Assembly: GCA_029785195.1 (NCBI GenBank)
Contig: JAFMAD010000001.1
Coordinates: forward strand, 1-64,000
From: Nitrososphaerota archaeon
GTDB taxonomy: Archaea > Thermoproteota > Nitrososphaeria > Nitrososphaerales > Gagatemarchaeaceae
Direction of reading: 5' to 3'
Length of the DNA: 64,000 bases
Positions 50,733 to 58,979 of the stretch are shown piece by piece. A program made the position numbers and the translations under genes. The notes under the pieces were generated by a model that was not told the origin of the DNA, searched no databases, and worked only from the letters and a program-made list of their open reading frames with translations. Each line of letters starts with the position of its first letter. Positions within the stretch are counted from its first letter, which is position 1.

Positions 50733-52601
50733 ATGATGCGGAACACCCCAAGCAGAACTGCCATCGCGATGCTGGTCGCGCTCTTCATCCTTAGCATCGT
50801 GGCCAGAGGTTACGCCGCAAGCCCGTCGGACACCTACGGATACCTGTCGCTCACCCCGCTCCCATCCGACCTTCCGACCAGCGCGAACGGCACGTCCTCC
50901 TTTCCGGCCCTCGTGGTGTCGGTGAACGACGCCCAGGGCAGCCCCGTAGTATTCCCTGTGAATACAGAGGTGTACCTCTCTTCGTCTTCCGCCGTGCTGT
51001 TCGTCCAGCCTACGCTGAACATCACGGCAGGGGAGCAGTACGCCATCGCGAACGTCATCACCACCGAGACCCCAGGCAACAGCACGGTCACGGCGGTGGC
51101 CCCGGGCTTCCAGGCTGCTTCGGTATCGTTTACCACAAGCCTCCCGCGGGGGTTCCCGACCCAGCTCAGGATCTTCCCGCTTCCTGGCGAACTCCTCGCA
51201 GGCACGCCGACCAACGCGAATGTCGCCGTGGAGGTGCTTGACGCGGCCGGCCTCCCCGCCAGGACGACCCAGGACGCAAAGGTGCAGCTGACGTCCTCAG
51301 ACACATCCATCCTGGAGGCCACAGGCACCACCATCCCGGTGAATCAGACGATAGGATTCGGGTCCATCAGCGTCAACGGACAGCAGAGCGGGGTTGCCTT
51401 CATCACCGCCTCCGCTTCAGGCTACGTCAGCGCCACGGCCGCGGTGACGGTCGCCGGCGTCAACGACAACCCGAATACGCTCCAGCTCACTGTCCCGCCT
51501 AATCTCCCGGCCGACGGGAAGACCTATGACGTCCTGACCGTTTCGCTCGCATACAACAACACGGACCCTGCAGTCTCGCAGACGGGGACGTCCGTCATCC
51601 TCACCTCTTCGAGGCCAGACCTCGTGTCGATAGACGTCTCCGGACCCGTCCTCATCCCCGCCGGCCAGACCTTCGTCACGGTGCCGATAACCACCTCCGC
51701 AGCTGCGGGGTCTGCGCTCATCACCGCGTCCTCTGCCAACTTCGTTTCGTCCACTGTGAATGTGACCACCGTGAGCATCCCTCCGACAAAGCTCGGGATC
51801 TATCTCGCCGACGGCCACGCGCTCTTCTCTCCTACCGCTGATAGCTTGAGCATAGTCGTCCAACTCCAGGACTCTCGAGGGATCCCTGCCGACGCCAGGA
51901 CATCCCAGGACGTGATCGTGTCGTTCTCCAACACCACCCTCTCAAAGGCGCTTGTCACCCTGACCATATTGAAGGGGGCGGACCTCGCGTACGCCACCGT
52001 CCCGTTGAACGGCGCGACGGAGGGGACGTTCACAGCCATCTCGAACGGGCTTTTCGCCGCTTCGACGAAGTTCTCCTCGACCATCCTGGGAGTGACGTAC
52101 GGTCTGGGGCCGATACATCAGACCATCTACACCAACGAGACCGACGCGGTCTACTACTCCCTGCAGTATCAGGGCCTTCCTCTCGCGGGGGCCTCCCTCA
52201 CCTGGTCTGCGACCGGGGGGACGATTTCACCTGCTACATCCACTACCGACTCGACCGGTTCGGCGTCTGCGACGTTCACACCTACCGGGCTCGGTATCGC
52301 CCAAATCACAGTCACCGCCAAGGACCCTATCGTGGGCTCCGTCAACTCGACCACCCAGGTCTTCGTCGTGGGCCCCCCGGTGACGCCTCACCCCTCGATC
52401 CTGTCCCGCATCCTCTCAGACAAGCTCTACCTGGGCGGCATTGTCGGTGGGGCGATAGCCGCCGTGGTTGTCGCGGTCCTCTTCCTCCGCCGGCGCCGAG
52501 GGGAGACCGTGGAGGACGAGGGCTCCTTCGACATGGGCGCGGCCTCAGGGGAGGGGACGGCATTCGACCTCAGCGGCGCCTCGCGACGGGGCGCGTGGTA
52601 A
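50733..52601 (+). CDS. Secreted Ig-like repeat protein with C-terminal membrane anchor, locus B
   Basis: 622 residues from ATG 50733; GAAATATCTT near 50709 fits a leaderless start better than the TTG at 50712. Signal peptide (AIAMLVALFILSIVARGYA), then about five Ig/invasin-like domains (repeated TSANGTSSFPALVVSVND, ITASSANFVSSTVNVT types), a helix GIVGGAIAAVVVAVLF and a basic then acidic tail. Architecture matches the smaller protein at 17255-18436 next to locus A. Several NxS/T sequons are present, so it may be glycosylated by the nearby island. Surface or pilus-associated role inferred. Confidence 0.83.
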   Translation: MMRNTPSRTAIAMLVALFILSIVARGYAASPSDTYGYLSLTPLPSDLPTSANGTSSFPALVVSVNDAQGSPVVFPVNTEVYLSSSSAVLFVQPTLNITAGEQYAIANVITTETPGNSTVTAVAPGFQAASVSFTTSLPRGFPTQLRIFPLPGELLAGTPTNANVAVEVLDAAGLPARTTQDAKVQLTSSDTSILEATGTTIPVNQTIGFGSISVNGQQSGVAFITASASGYVSATAAVTVAGVNDNPNTLQLTVPPNLPADGKTYDVLTVSLAYNNTDPAVSQTGTSVILTSSRPDLVSIDVSGPVLIPAGQTFVTVPITTSAAAGSALITASSANFVSSTVNVTTVSIPPTKLGIYLADGHALFSPTADSLSIVVQLQDSRGIPADARTSQDVIVSFSNTTLSKALVTLTILKGADLAYATVPLNGATEGTFTAISNGLFAASTKFSSTILGVTYGLGPIHQTIYTNETDAVYYSLQYQGLPLAGASLTWSATGGTISPATSTTDSTGSASATFTPTGLGIAQITVTAKDPIVGSVNSTTQVFVVGPPVTPHPSILSRILSDKLYLGGIVGGAIAAVVVAVLFLRRRRGETVEDEGSFDMGAASGEGTAFDLSGASRRGAW

Positions 52602-53027
52602 AGCTCGGACCCCCCTCGGCCCTGCGCCAGGCGTCCGCCTCCCTGGGGTACCACTTCAGCTCGGCGCCGGCTGTCGCAGCCGTGAACCCTCATCCCTTTC
52701 TCGACGAGCCGCCTCGCCTTCGCGCCGGGCCCCAGTCCTGTCAGGTGCTCGACCCAGGCGTGAGTGCCAATCGCGCGAAGACTCTTGCCCTGCCCGTTGC
52801 CTCGGGGGAAGGCTCCGACTTCTGGGTGCGCCCAAGAGGGAGCAAGGCCGCCGGTGCGCTCTCCAGCCACCCTTCGGATGACCTCGTCGTAGCTCTCGAG
52901 GTCCCGCCTCCTCCTGAACCAATCCGGCCTCCGCCCCGCGCCTTTGCTTGCCTGAGCGTGGTGGGCGTCTGCGGTGGCCCTATGGCCGCAGGGCTAGAGG
53001 GCGTCCCCGTCCAGCTTCGGCGGCCGC
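52602..53027. other. Intergenic stretch without a clear gene
   Basis: A minus-strand frame here reads DWFRRRRDLESYDEVIRRV, which looks protein-like, but it runs into the 3' end of the Ig-like gene and has no start signal. It may be a leftover of a small DNA-binding protein. Nothing else seen. Confidence 0.4.
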
Positions 53028-53696
53028 TCACCTTCCGATGGTGAACGGTATCCACTTCTGAGCCAGCGGCGTCCCCTGCATCCGGCTCGCCATCATGTAC
53101 CTCCCCTGCTCTGAGACCTTCATCCTCACCGTCCCGTCCGTCGAGTACTCGACGGCCGCCACCGTCCTGGGGGCGTGGACCCCGTCCTCGAGCATGAGCA
53201 GCCCCGTCACCCCGTGCTCCCTGAGCTTCTGCCTCAGGTAGTCCAGGAACCGCAGGGACTTCTCCACGCCGACGTACTTCACGAAGTCTGTGAACGAGTC
53301 GACGACGAGCCTCTCGTTCCCCTCCGGGTCCACGTCCGAGTCGGCCAGGAGCTTGCTGAGGGAGACAGAGACATCAGTCAGGGACGTGAGCGTGACAGAG
53401 TACTTTGACCTCTTCCCCCCCAGCCTCCACGAGTAACAATCGAGCACCCGGAGCCTCTCCCGGACCCCCTCCGTCCACTTGAACATGGACATGGTCTCCG
53501 CTATGGCCTGGTCCGACTCGGCGGTGGACACGATGAACGCCTGGTCCCCGTTGGCAAGACCCGTGTGGAGGAAGAGCTTCCCGAGTATGCTCTTCCCAGC
53601 CCCGGGCGGGCCGAGGACCAGGACGAGGGACCCCTTGGGGACCCCGCCCAGTATCGCCTGGTCGAGCTCAGGCATCCCGAGATTGAGCCGCTGCAC
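53028..53696 (-). CDS. KaiC/RadA-like RecA-family ATPase
   Basis: 222 residues from GTG 53696. Walker A GPPGAGKS and Walker B RLVVDSFTDFV are intact, and DQAILGGVPKGSLVLVL is the KaiC-type opening. CTTTAAGCG on the minus strand is about 27 bp upstream, a leaderless start; the longer reading from 53894 runs into the divergent gene. Short single-domain KaiC proteins include ArlH/FlaH; a pilus or signalling role is possible. It shares a promoter region with the divergent KaiC-like gene at 53744. Confidence 0.85.
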   Translation of the reverse strand: MQRLNLGMPELDQAILGGVPKGSLVLVLGPPGAGKSILGKLFLHTGLANGDQAFIVSTAESDQAIAETMSMFKWTEGVRERLRVLDCYSWRLGGKRSKYSVTLTSLTDVSVSLSKLLADSDVDPEGNERLVVDSFTDFVKYVGVEKSLRFLDYLRQKLREHGVTGLLMLEDGVHAPRTVAAVEYSTDGTVRMKVSEQGRYMMASRMQGTPLAQKWIPFTIGR

Positions 53697-53716
53697 GCTC
53701 CCTCGCGGCGCCCCGC

Positions 53717-53730
53717 AAACGCTTAAAGAC
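53717..53730. promoter_or_regulatory. Shared TATA-like element between two divergent KaiC-like genes
   Basis: AACGCTTAAAGACT. The minus-strand reading CTTTAAG is about 27 bp from GTG 53696; the plus-strand TTAAAG is 20-29 bp from the TTG codons at 53744 and 53753. One core element may therefore drive both genes. Confidence 0.5.
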
Positions 53731-53743
53731 TTTGCAAAGCTGA

Positions 53744-54484
53744 TTGCGACCCTTGCACACCCGCGTGGGCGTGAAGGGGGTCGACGCCCTCCTCGATGGA
53801 AAAGGAATCCCAGCGGGGCACAACGTCCTCGTCCTGGGGGCCCCGGGGAGCGGCAAGACCACGTTCGGGCTCCAGTACCTTGTCGCGGGCGCAAAGGCGG
53901 GCGAAAACGGCGTTTACGTCTCCCTTGACGAAGACACTGAGAGACTCCTGGAGAGCACGGAGCCCCTAGGCCTCGGGGTGGAACAGGCGGTGGCCGCCAA
54001 GAAGATAGCGATGGTCGACGCCTCCCCCATCAGGCTCCTCCCGGCGAAGGTCAAGCTCGGGGGGACCGAGATAGGGAGGAAGGAGTTCGCCGTCGCGACC
54101 CTGATCAACTCCGTCACGGAGGCCATCAAGAGGGTCGGGGCCCGGAGGGTGGTCATCGACCCGATCTCGACCCTCGTCGTACACTACTCCGAGGACTACG
54201 ACAGGAGGATAGCCCTCCTCGACCTGATGGCCGCCACCGCCAGGAGCAAGTGCACCACCCTCCTGGTCGCTGAGATGAGCGACCCATCCCTGGAACGCAA
54301 GTACCAGTTCGAGGAGTTCATAGTCGACGGGGTCCTCGTCCTCACCCGCGTCCTCAGCGGGCAGAGCTTCACCCGGGTCTTCAGCGTGGAGAAGATGAGG
54401 GGGATAGACAACGACAGCCAGCCCCACCCCTACAAGATATCCGAGGGCGGGATCGAAGTCTTCCCCACGGAGCAGCTCTTCTAG
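53744..54484 (+). CDS. KaiC-like RecA-family ATPase
   Basis: 246 residues from a TTG at 53744 (a TTG at 53753 fits the promoter better). VGVKGVDALLDGKGIPAGHN opens the domain, Walker A is GAPGSGKT, Walker B RVVIDPISTLVV, and the C-terminal KYQFEEFIVDGVLVLTRV is typical of archaeal KaiC proteins. The stop overlaps the convergent wHTH gene. The function of such single-domain KaiC ATPases in archaea is mostly unknown, often linked to signalling. Confidence 0.87.
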   Translation: MRPLHTRVGVKGVDALLDGKGIPAGHNVLVLGAPGSGKTTFGLQYLVAGAKAGENGVYVSLDEDTERLLESTEPLGLGVEQAVAAKKIAMVDASPIRLLPAKVKLGGTEIGRKEFAVATLINSVTEAIKRVGARRVVIDPISTLVVHYSEDYDRRIALLDLMAATARSKCTTLLVAEMSDPSLERKYQFEEFIVDGVLVLTRVLSGQSFTRVFSVEKMRGIDNDSQPHPYKISEGGIEVFPTEQLF

Positions 54485-54855
54485 AGGAAGCGACCGACCT
54501 CTTCCCTCGCCTTCGTGTCAGGGACGAGTGCGGGGGTCAGCATCCCGACGAGGCCCCGGTAGGAGTCGAGGTACGCGGCTCCCTGTTTCGTCGTTATGTA
54601 AGACACCCTCCCCTCTTCGTCCACCACGGTGTCTACAAGCCTCGTCTCTATCAGCTGGGCCAGGAGGTACGTTGCCGTGACCGAGTTGAGGTTCGCCCTT
54701 ATCAGGACGGCGTTCTTCGTAGCGTTCGCGGAGCAGGCCTCCAGGACGTCGGCCACCACGTCGAGCCTCCCCCTGTTCTTCGCAGGGGCAGCTAGCCTCG
54801 ACCTGAGGGCCGCCTGCTGTTGCGCCCTCTCCTGGGTCTGCAGCGCCGGTAGCAT
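54481..54855 (-). CDS. Winged-helix DNA-binding protein, HTH_45 type
   Basis: 124 residues; CTCTAATC near 54881 is 26 bp upstream of the ATG. The N-terminal 30 residues are Gln/Ala/Arg-rich; then GRLDVVADVLEACSANATKN, LNSVTATYLLAQLIETRLVD and a wing VSYITTKQGAAYLDSYRGL make the winged helix and dimer helix. Probably a transcription regulator. It overlaps the KaiC gene by 4 bp on the opposite strand. Confidence 0.82.
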   Translation of the reverse strand: MLPALQTQERAQQQAALRSRLAAPAKNRGRLDVVADVLEACSANATKNAVLIRANLNSVTATYLLAQLIETRLVDTVVDEEGRVSYITTKQGAAYLDSYRGLVGMLTPALVPDTKAREEVGRFL

Positions 54856-55006
54856 GCCAGGTGGTCCCGCCCCAGGCGATTAGAGCAGGTGTATCTCCAG
54901 GGCGTGCAGACACCCCCGCCTGGGGCTGTTCCTGCCATGTCGGCGCCCAGGCGGACAGAGGAAGGCCCCCGTCATGGATAAATGGGGCCCGCCGGTCCAA
55001 TCCACC

Positions 55007-55261
55007 ATGCGCCCGGAGAGGGGGGTCGCGATGGCTGCGACGGTCGCGCTCGCCGCAGTGGCGGTGTTCCTCTTCGTACCGATGGTCCCCACCCAGGAGT
55101 ACGCGAACTGCACTTGCCCACCCCTCGAGACCTGCGCCTGTCCCGCGATATCGGTGGGGGCGACCTCCCAGCTCGTCCTCTGGTCCCCCAGCTGGCTCCT
55201 CGCCCAGCTCGGGAGCCGGCTGACCACCCACCCCCTCGCCTACTCCGTGGACCTCCCCTGA
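55007..55261 (+). CDS. Small secreted or anchored protein with a CxC pair
   Basis: 84 residues from ATG 55007; GGATAAATGG near 54980 fits a leaderless start. After a basic N-terminus comes one hydrophobic helix (AATVALAAVAVFLFVPMV), then NCTCPPLETCACPA with two Cys-x-Cys pairs outside the membrane, which could bind a metal or form disulfides. The rest is short and uncharged. No family recognised; located between two regulator genes. Confidence 0.55.
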   Translation: MRPERGVAMAATVALAAVAVFLFVPMVPTQEYANCTCPPLETCACPAISVGATSQLVLWSPSWLLAQLGSRLTTHPLAYSVDLP

Positions 55262-55327
55262 AGTCCGCGCCGCGAGCGCGCACGTCCGTCCGGCAACTCT
55301 TATCTCGCTTCGGGGGCACGCGGAGGC

Positions 55328-56530
55328 GTGGACGAGCGGATCGTCGAGCTCCTGGGCACCTACGGGCTGAGCGAGAGGGAGGCGCGGACCTTCGTCTTCC
55401 TGACAAAGAACGGCGCCTGCGGGGCAGGGGACCTCGCGAAGGCCATCGGGATACGGAGGATGGAGGCGTACAGGCTCCTCAAGAAGCTCCTCGACCGGGG
55501 GGTCGTCGTCTCCACCGCGGGGAAGCCGATCAAGTACCAGGCCGAGTCCCTCGACGGGGTTCTCTCTCTCCTCACAGACGAGCAGAAGGGGTTCGTCCGC
55601 AGGATGCAGGACGCGAAGGGGGAGCTCTCGGCGCTCTGGAAGCAGCTCCCGCGGTCCCCCAAGGAGAGCTTCGAGCAGAGGTTCAGGATAATCCAGGGGA
55701 GGGAGCAGATCTACAACTCCATGGCCAAGATGGCCGAGCTCGCTGCCGGGTCGCTCGACTTGGTGCTGACCAGGAACGACCTCATACAGGCCCACGTCCT
55801 CGGCATCGCGGACAAGCTGGTCGCGGCGGCGAGGAGGGGGGTGGAGGTCCGCGTCGTGGCCCCCCTCGACGGGTCGACCCTCGAGGCGGCCGAGGCCCTG
55901 GAGAAGTCGACAGACCTTCGCCACTCCGACGACGCCCCCAGGAGCAGGCTGATGGTCGCCGACAGGACCCAGACCCTCGTGTCGCTGGTCCTCGACGACT
56001 CGAAGGGGGTGAAGAACGACAGAGACGTAGCCATCTGGACCGACAGCAAGGACTACGCGGAGACGATGGAGGGGCTGTACAGGGTTTCGTTCGAGAAGGC
56101 GGAGAGAGCCGCGGGGAGGCTCGCCCAAGTGAGGGCCCAGGTCAGGTTCGAGGACAAGGTCGCTGCGACGGTGGAGGTCGTCCGCGCCGCGCTCGCCGAA
56201 GACGGGTGGAAGGTCGAGGCTCCGGGGACGATCGCCGGGGGGTCGGGGGCCCTCTTCGAGTTCGCCGCCGTCCTCTCGGGACCAGACCGAAAGAGGGTAG
56301 GCCTGGACGTCGTCTTCGCCCAGCGCGGCTCCCCCGTCGCTGACAGGATAGCCGCCTCCGCACTGAAGAAGCTCGACCTGAAGGACGCGGGGCTGGTTGT
56401 CATAGCCTCCCCGCCCCCCGACGAAGCTGCGAAGGCCCTCGCGGAGCTCCTCGGGGTGACGCTGGTGGACGGGACGGACGCGGTGGCCGCGGCCGCGGCC
56501 GTCAGGAGCTCGGTCTCAGGGGGCGCCTAG
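55328..56530 (+). CDS. TrmB-family transcription regulator with an extra C-terminal domain
   Basis: 400 residues from GTG 55328; CTTATCTCG near 55302 gives a leaderless start. The TrmB-type winged helix is clear: LLGTYGLSEREARTFVFLTK, ACGAGDLAKAIGIRRMEAYR, LLDRGVVVSTAGKPIKYQAE. A coiled-coil and a phospholipase-D-like ligand domain (LAAGSLDLVLTRNDLI, RRGVEVRVVAPLD) follow. The last 120 residues (KVEAPGTIAGGSGALFEFAA and GLVVIASPPPDEAAKALAEL) look like a separate restriction-endonuclease-like fold, unusual for TrmB proteins. Predicted sugar- or metabolite-responsive regulator. Overlaps the convergent small gene. Confidence 0.82.
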   Translation: MDERIVELLGTYGLSEREARTFVFLTKNGACGAGDLAKAIGIRRMEAYRLLKKLLDRGVVVSTAGKPIKYQAESLDGVLSLLTDEQKGFVRRMQDAKGELSALWKQLPRSPKESFEQRFRIIQGREQIYNSMAKMAELAAGSLDLVLTRNDLIQAHVLGIADKLVAAARRGVEVRVVAPLDGSTLEAAEALEKSTDLRHSDDAPRSRLMVADRTQTLVSLVLDDSKGVKNDRDVAIWTDSKDYAETMEGLYRVSFEKAERAAGRLAQVRAQVRFEDKVAATVEVVRAALAEDGWKVEAPGTIAGGSGALFEFAAVLSGPDRKRVGLDVVFAQRGSPVADRIAASALKKLDLKDAGLVVIASPPPDEAAKALAELLGVTLVDGTDAVAAAAAVRSSVSGGA

Positions 56531-56918
56531 CCCCCTCCGCCAAGTCCGAATACCCCGTAGTTATCACGATGTAGTCCTTCAGCGCCTTCGTGACGTTGTT
56601 TATCGCCAGCATGTCGTTCTTCCTGAGTATGAGGAAAGGGAGCGAGAAGGAGATGGAGACCGTGGTCACCGGGACCGACTCCTCGCCGACTATGGAGACT
56701 ATGACCTGCTTGTAGGCCGAGTCGAAAGACGTGGTGTAGATGTTCTTCCGCAGAGAGCCCTTCTCGAACACAAGTATCCACCCCTGCTCCCTCGTCAGCC
56801 TGTAACCGAACCCTGAGAACTGCTTGACCACGAGGTCCCTGACAGTCTTCCTCCCCACGTCGAGGGTGAACGTCTCCGAGTGCTCTCCCACGGATGACCG
56901 AGCCGCGCTCTTCTGCAC
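56502..56918 (-). CDS. Hypothetical beta-rich protein
   Basis: 138 residues from GTG 56918; GGATAACTCC near 56943 is 26 bp upstream. Alternating strands (WILVFEKGSLRKNIYTTSFD, QVIVSIVGEESVPVTTVSIS) and a C-terminal helix; no signal peptide or membrane segment. It overlaps the 3' end of the TrmB gene by 29 bp on the opposite strand and is divergent from the protease gene. No family recognised. Confidence 0.6.
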   Translation of the reverse strand: MQKSAARSSVGEHSETFTLDVGRKTVRDLVVKQFSGFGYRLTREQGWILVFEKGSLRKNIYTTSFDSAYKQVIVSIVGEESVPVTTVSISFSLPFLILRKNDMLAINNVTKALKDYIVITTGYSDLAEGARRPLRPSS

Positions 56919-57013
56919 ATAAACGCTGCGGAGGAGTTATCCACCGCGGGCCTCGCAACTTTAAAAACAGGGGAAAAGGCGAAGCCTCAAGTTTTTACTG
57001 GAGACTCCTTGGT

Positions 57014-57829
57014 TTGAAATGTGACTACTGCGGGAGGGACGAGGCGCTCCCTTTCGTCTGCAACTATTGCGGCGGGGCGTACTGCGCCGACCACAGGCTC
57101 CCCGAGGCCCACCAGTGCACTGGTGACCTGACCCAGAGGCGGACCATAACCGCCCCGCAGACGACTACGTTCTCCTGGCAGACCCCTTCGTACACTACCG
57201 CCCCCCCGCCGGCCAGGCAGGGGAGGGTCTTCTCGGTCATCGAGCTCAGGGACATATTCATCGCGTGGCTGGCGCTGGGGGTCGCCTTCTCCTTCGCGCT
57301 GTCGGGCGGGGCGTTCTACTTCCTCGGCGGGTCGGAGCCGCTCTCCTACGCGGGGCTGCTGGTGGGGGTCGCTCTGGTGACGGTCGGCCCCGGCTTCGTC
57401 TTCCACGAGCTGAGCCACAAGTTCGTGGCGCAGAGGTACGGCTTCTGGGCTGAGTTCAGGATGTGGCCCATGGGGCTGGTGCTCGCCCTCGTCTCCTCGC
57501 TGATCGGTTTCGTGTTCGCCGCCCCCGGGGCCACCTACATCTCCGGGGCCAACATCTCCAAGACGGAGAACGGGAAGATATCCCTGGCGGGGCCCCTCAC
57601 GAACGTGGCGATAGCGGCGCTCTTCCTCCCGCTCTACCTCTTCGGGTCTGGCGTCCTCTACGACGTCGGCGCAATAGGCGTCCCGGTGAACATATTCCTG
57701 GCCATGTTCAACATGCTCCCCGTCGGGCCCCTCGACGGAGCGAAGGTCTGGCGCTGGAACGTCTTCCTCTGGGCCGTCGTCTTCGTCCCCCTGGCGCTCG
57801 TCCTCGCCTTCCTCTACGGGCTCATCTGA
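57014..57829 (+). CDS. AN1-type zinc finger fused to a site-2 protease (M50)
   Basis: 271 residues from a TTG at 57014; the frame is open further upstream, but TTTAAAAAC at 56961 predicts a start after about 56990. An AN1-like zinc finger (CDYCGRDEALPFVCNYCGGAY, CADHRLPEAHQC) is followed by a Thr/Pro linker and six helices. HELSH gives the HExxH zinc site and MLPVGPLDGAKV the distal Asp motif of site-2 proteases. Such enzymes cleave transmembrane substrates within the membrane; the zinc finger may recognise substrate or ubiquitin-like tags. Similar AN1-S2P fusions are known in archaea. Confidence 0.9.
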   Translation: MKCDYCGRDEALPFVCNYCGGAYCADHRLPEAHQCTGDLTQRRTITAPQTTTFSWQTPSYTTAPPPARQGRVFSVIELRDIFIAWLALGVAFSFALSGGAFYFLGGSEPLSYAGLLVGVALVTVGPGFVFHELSHKFVAQRYGFWAEFRMWPMGLVLALVSSLIGFVFAAPGATYISGANISKTENGKISLAGPLTNVAIAALFLPLYLFGSGVLYDVGAIGVPVNIFLAMFNMLPVGPLDGAKVWRWNVFLWAVVFVPLALVLAFLYGLI

Positions 57830-57886
57830 CCCCGGGCACAACCCCCCGCCTGCCACGCCGCCCTCTTGTCAACGCGCCCTCAGTCA

Positions 57887-57943
57887 GGTGTTAAGATTAG
57901 TCGAGCTGCGCGCCTAAGGGCGGAGAGGGCGCATCTTAACACC
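57887..57943. promoter_or_regulatory. 11-bp inverted repeat upstream of a transposase-derived gene
   Basis: GGTGTTAAGAT (57887-57897) and ATCTTAACACC (57933-57943) are perfect reverse complements separated by 35 bp, the right arm ending 5 bp before the ATG at 57949. Arms of this quality are either an operator for a dimeric regulator, possibly the encoded protein itself, or the relic of a transposon end. Confidence 0.65.
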
Positions 57944-57948
57944 CGGCG

Positions 57949-58515
57949 ATGTCTTCATTCAAGGCGCCGACAGCCGAGGCTAAGAGCTTCGGCCCGCTCT
58001 ACCTGCTGAGCGAGTGGGCCCTGTCAGTCCACGCATTCAGGAGGAACAAGGTCCCGGTGGAGAAGAAGGTGGTCGCCGCTGCCCTCTGTAACTCGGGGTA
58101 CTCCTATCGCGACGTCTCGAAGATGCTCGGGGGGATGTCGTACGTCGCGGCAAGGGACGCCTACGTCTCCCTCCTGACGAGCCTCCCCAAGGAGGAGAAG
58201 AGGGACAGGCGGACCGTCGCAGTCGACGGGGCCGACGTGACGGTGGACGGGAAGGCGTATCACGTCTGGCTCGCCCGAGACTATGACACAGGGGAGATAA
58301 TGGCGTTCCAGGCGTCCCCCGACGCTTCAGCCGAGGACGGGGCCAGGTTCCTCGCGGGGGTGGCGGCGCAGTGCTCCAACCGCCCCCTCCTGAGGCTCGG
58401 GACGGGGCCCAACTCCCCCAAGGGGCTCCTCAACCTCGACCTCTACTTCCAGACCGTCACCAGCCAGTCGCTGTTCGTCAAGCTCGGCCGGCTCTTCCTC
58501 GGCGCCCAGCAGTGA
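57949..58515 (+). CDS. Domesticated IS6-like DDE transposase derivative
   Basis: 188 residues. The N-terminal HTH (VVAAALCNSGYSYRDVSKML) and the catalytic-core start VAVDGADVTVDGKAYHVWLA with YDTGEIMAFQASPDAS match IS6/IS240-type transposases (normally VAVDETxVxVNG, DxDTGEILAxxxS). Where the second Asp should be (VTDGGPWY) the protein reads LGTGPNSPKG, and the final Glu is absent. The protein is about 50 residues shorter than a typical IS6 transposase. No inverted repeats flank the gene as in an active element. It probably survives as a DNA-binding protein; the inverted repeat just upstream is a candidate own-operator. Confidence 0.78.
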   Translation: MSSFKAPTAEAKSFGPLYLLSEWALSVHAFRRNKVPVEKKVVAAALCNSGYSYRDVSKMLGGMSYVAARDAYVSLLTSLPKEEKRDRRTVAVDGADVTVDGKAYHVWLARDYDTGEIMAFQASPDASAEDGARFLAGVAAQCSNRPLLRLGTGPNSPKGLLNLDLYFQTVTSQSLFVKLGRLFLGAQQ

Positions 58516-58553
58516 GAAGACGGCTTAAGAGGGAGCCTCGTGCAGAAGCCGCG

Positions 58554-58937
58554 ATGCGCTACACCCTCGCCTACGACGCTGACTGCGGGCCATGCGCTTC
58601 GTTCAGGCGGGCTGTCGGGTTCCTGGACCCGGCGCGTAAGATGAGCTACGTCCCCCTGGCAGAGGCCGAACAGGCGGGGACCCTCGACGCCGTCCCCGAG
58701 AGGAAGAGGCGGACGTCCTTCCACCTGATATCGGATGACGGGACCGCGGCGAGCGGCGCTGACGCGCTCCCCGCGCTCGTCTCCCAGCTCCCCGGCGGGG
58801 CCTTCACGTCGAGGGCGCTGCTGTCGAGCGGGCTGCTCCGAGGGCTCGCTTCGTTCTCCTACGGGGCGCTCTCCCGCCTCCACGATGCCGGTTCGTGCCG
58901 CGAAGTCTCGCGGCGCCCCCTCAGGGCGGCCCCCTGA
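58554..58937 (+). CDS. DCC-family thiol-disulfide oxidoreductase-like protein (DUF393)
   Basis: 127 residues from ATG 58554; GCTTAAGAGG near 58526 gives a leaderless start. YDADCGPCASFRRAVGFLDP carries the diagnostic D-x-x-C-x-x-C motif (DADCGPC), followed by YVPLAEAEQAGTLD and SFHLISDDGTAASGADALPA as in the DCC family. A basic C-terminal tail. It is predicted to have a thioredoxin-like redox role; substrate unknown. The longer frame from 58371 is a shadow of the preceding gene. Confidence 0.85.
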   Translation: MRYTLAYDADCGPCASFRRAVGFLDPARKMSYVPLAEAEQAGTLDAVPERKRRTSFHLISDDGTAASGADALPALVSQLPGGAFTSRALLSSGLLRGLASFSYGALSRLHDAGSCREVSRRPLRAAP

Positions 58938-58979
58938 GCCGCTCCGGCCCGTTAAATCCGCTCGCCCCCCTGGCCCCGC

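Noticed and set aside
52427-52870. Minus-strand frame with DWFRRRRDLESYDEVIRRV upstream
   Set aside because: It overlaps the 3' end of the Ig-like gene, lacks a start signal and promoter, and has no recognisable family.
57949-58515. Active IS6-type insertion sequence
   Set aside because: Catalytic residues are missing and no terminal inverted repeats flank the gene on both sides.
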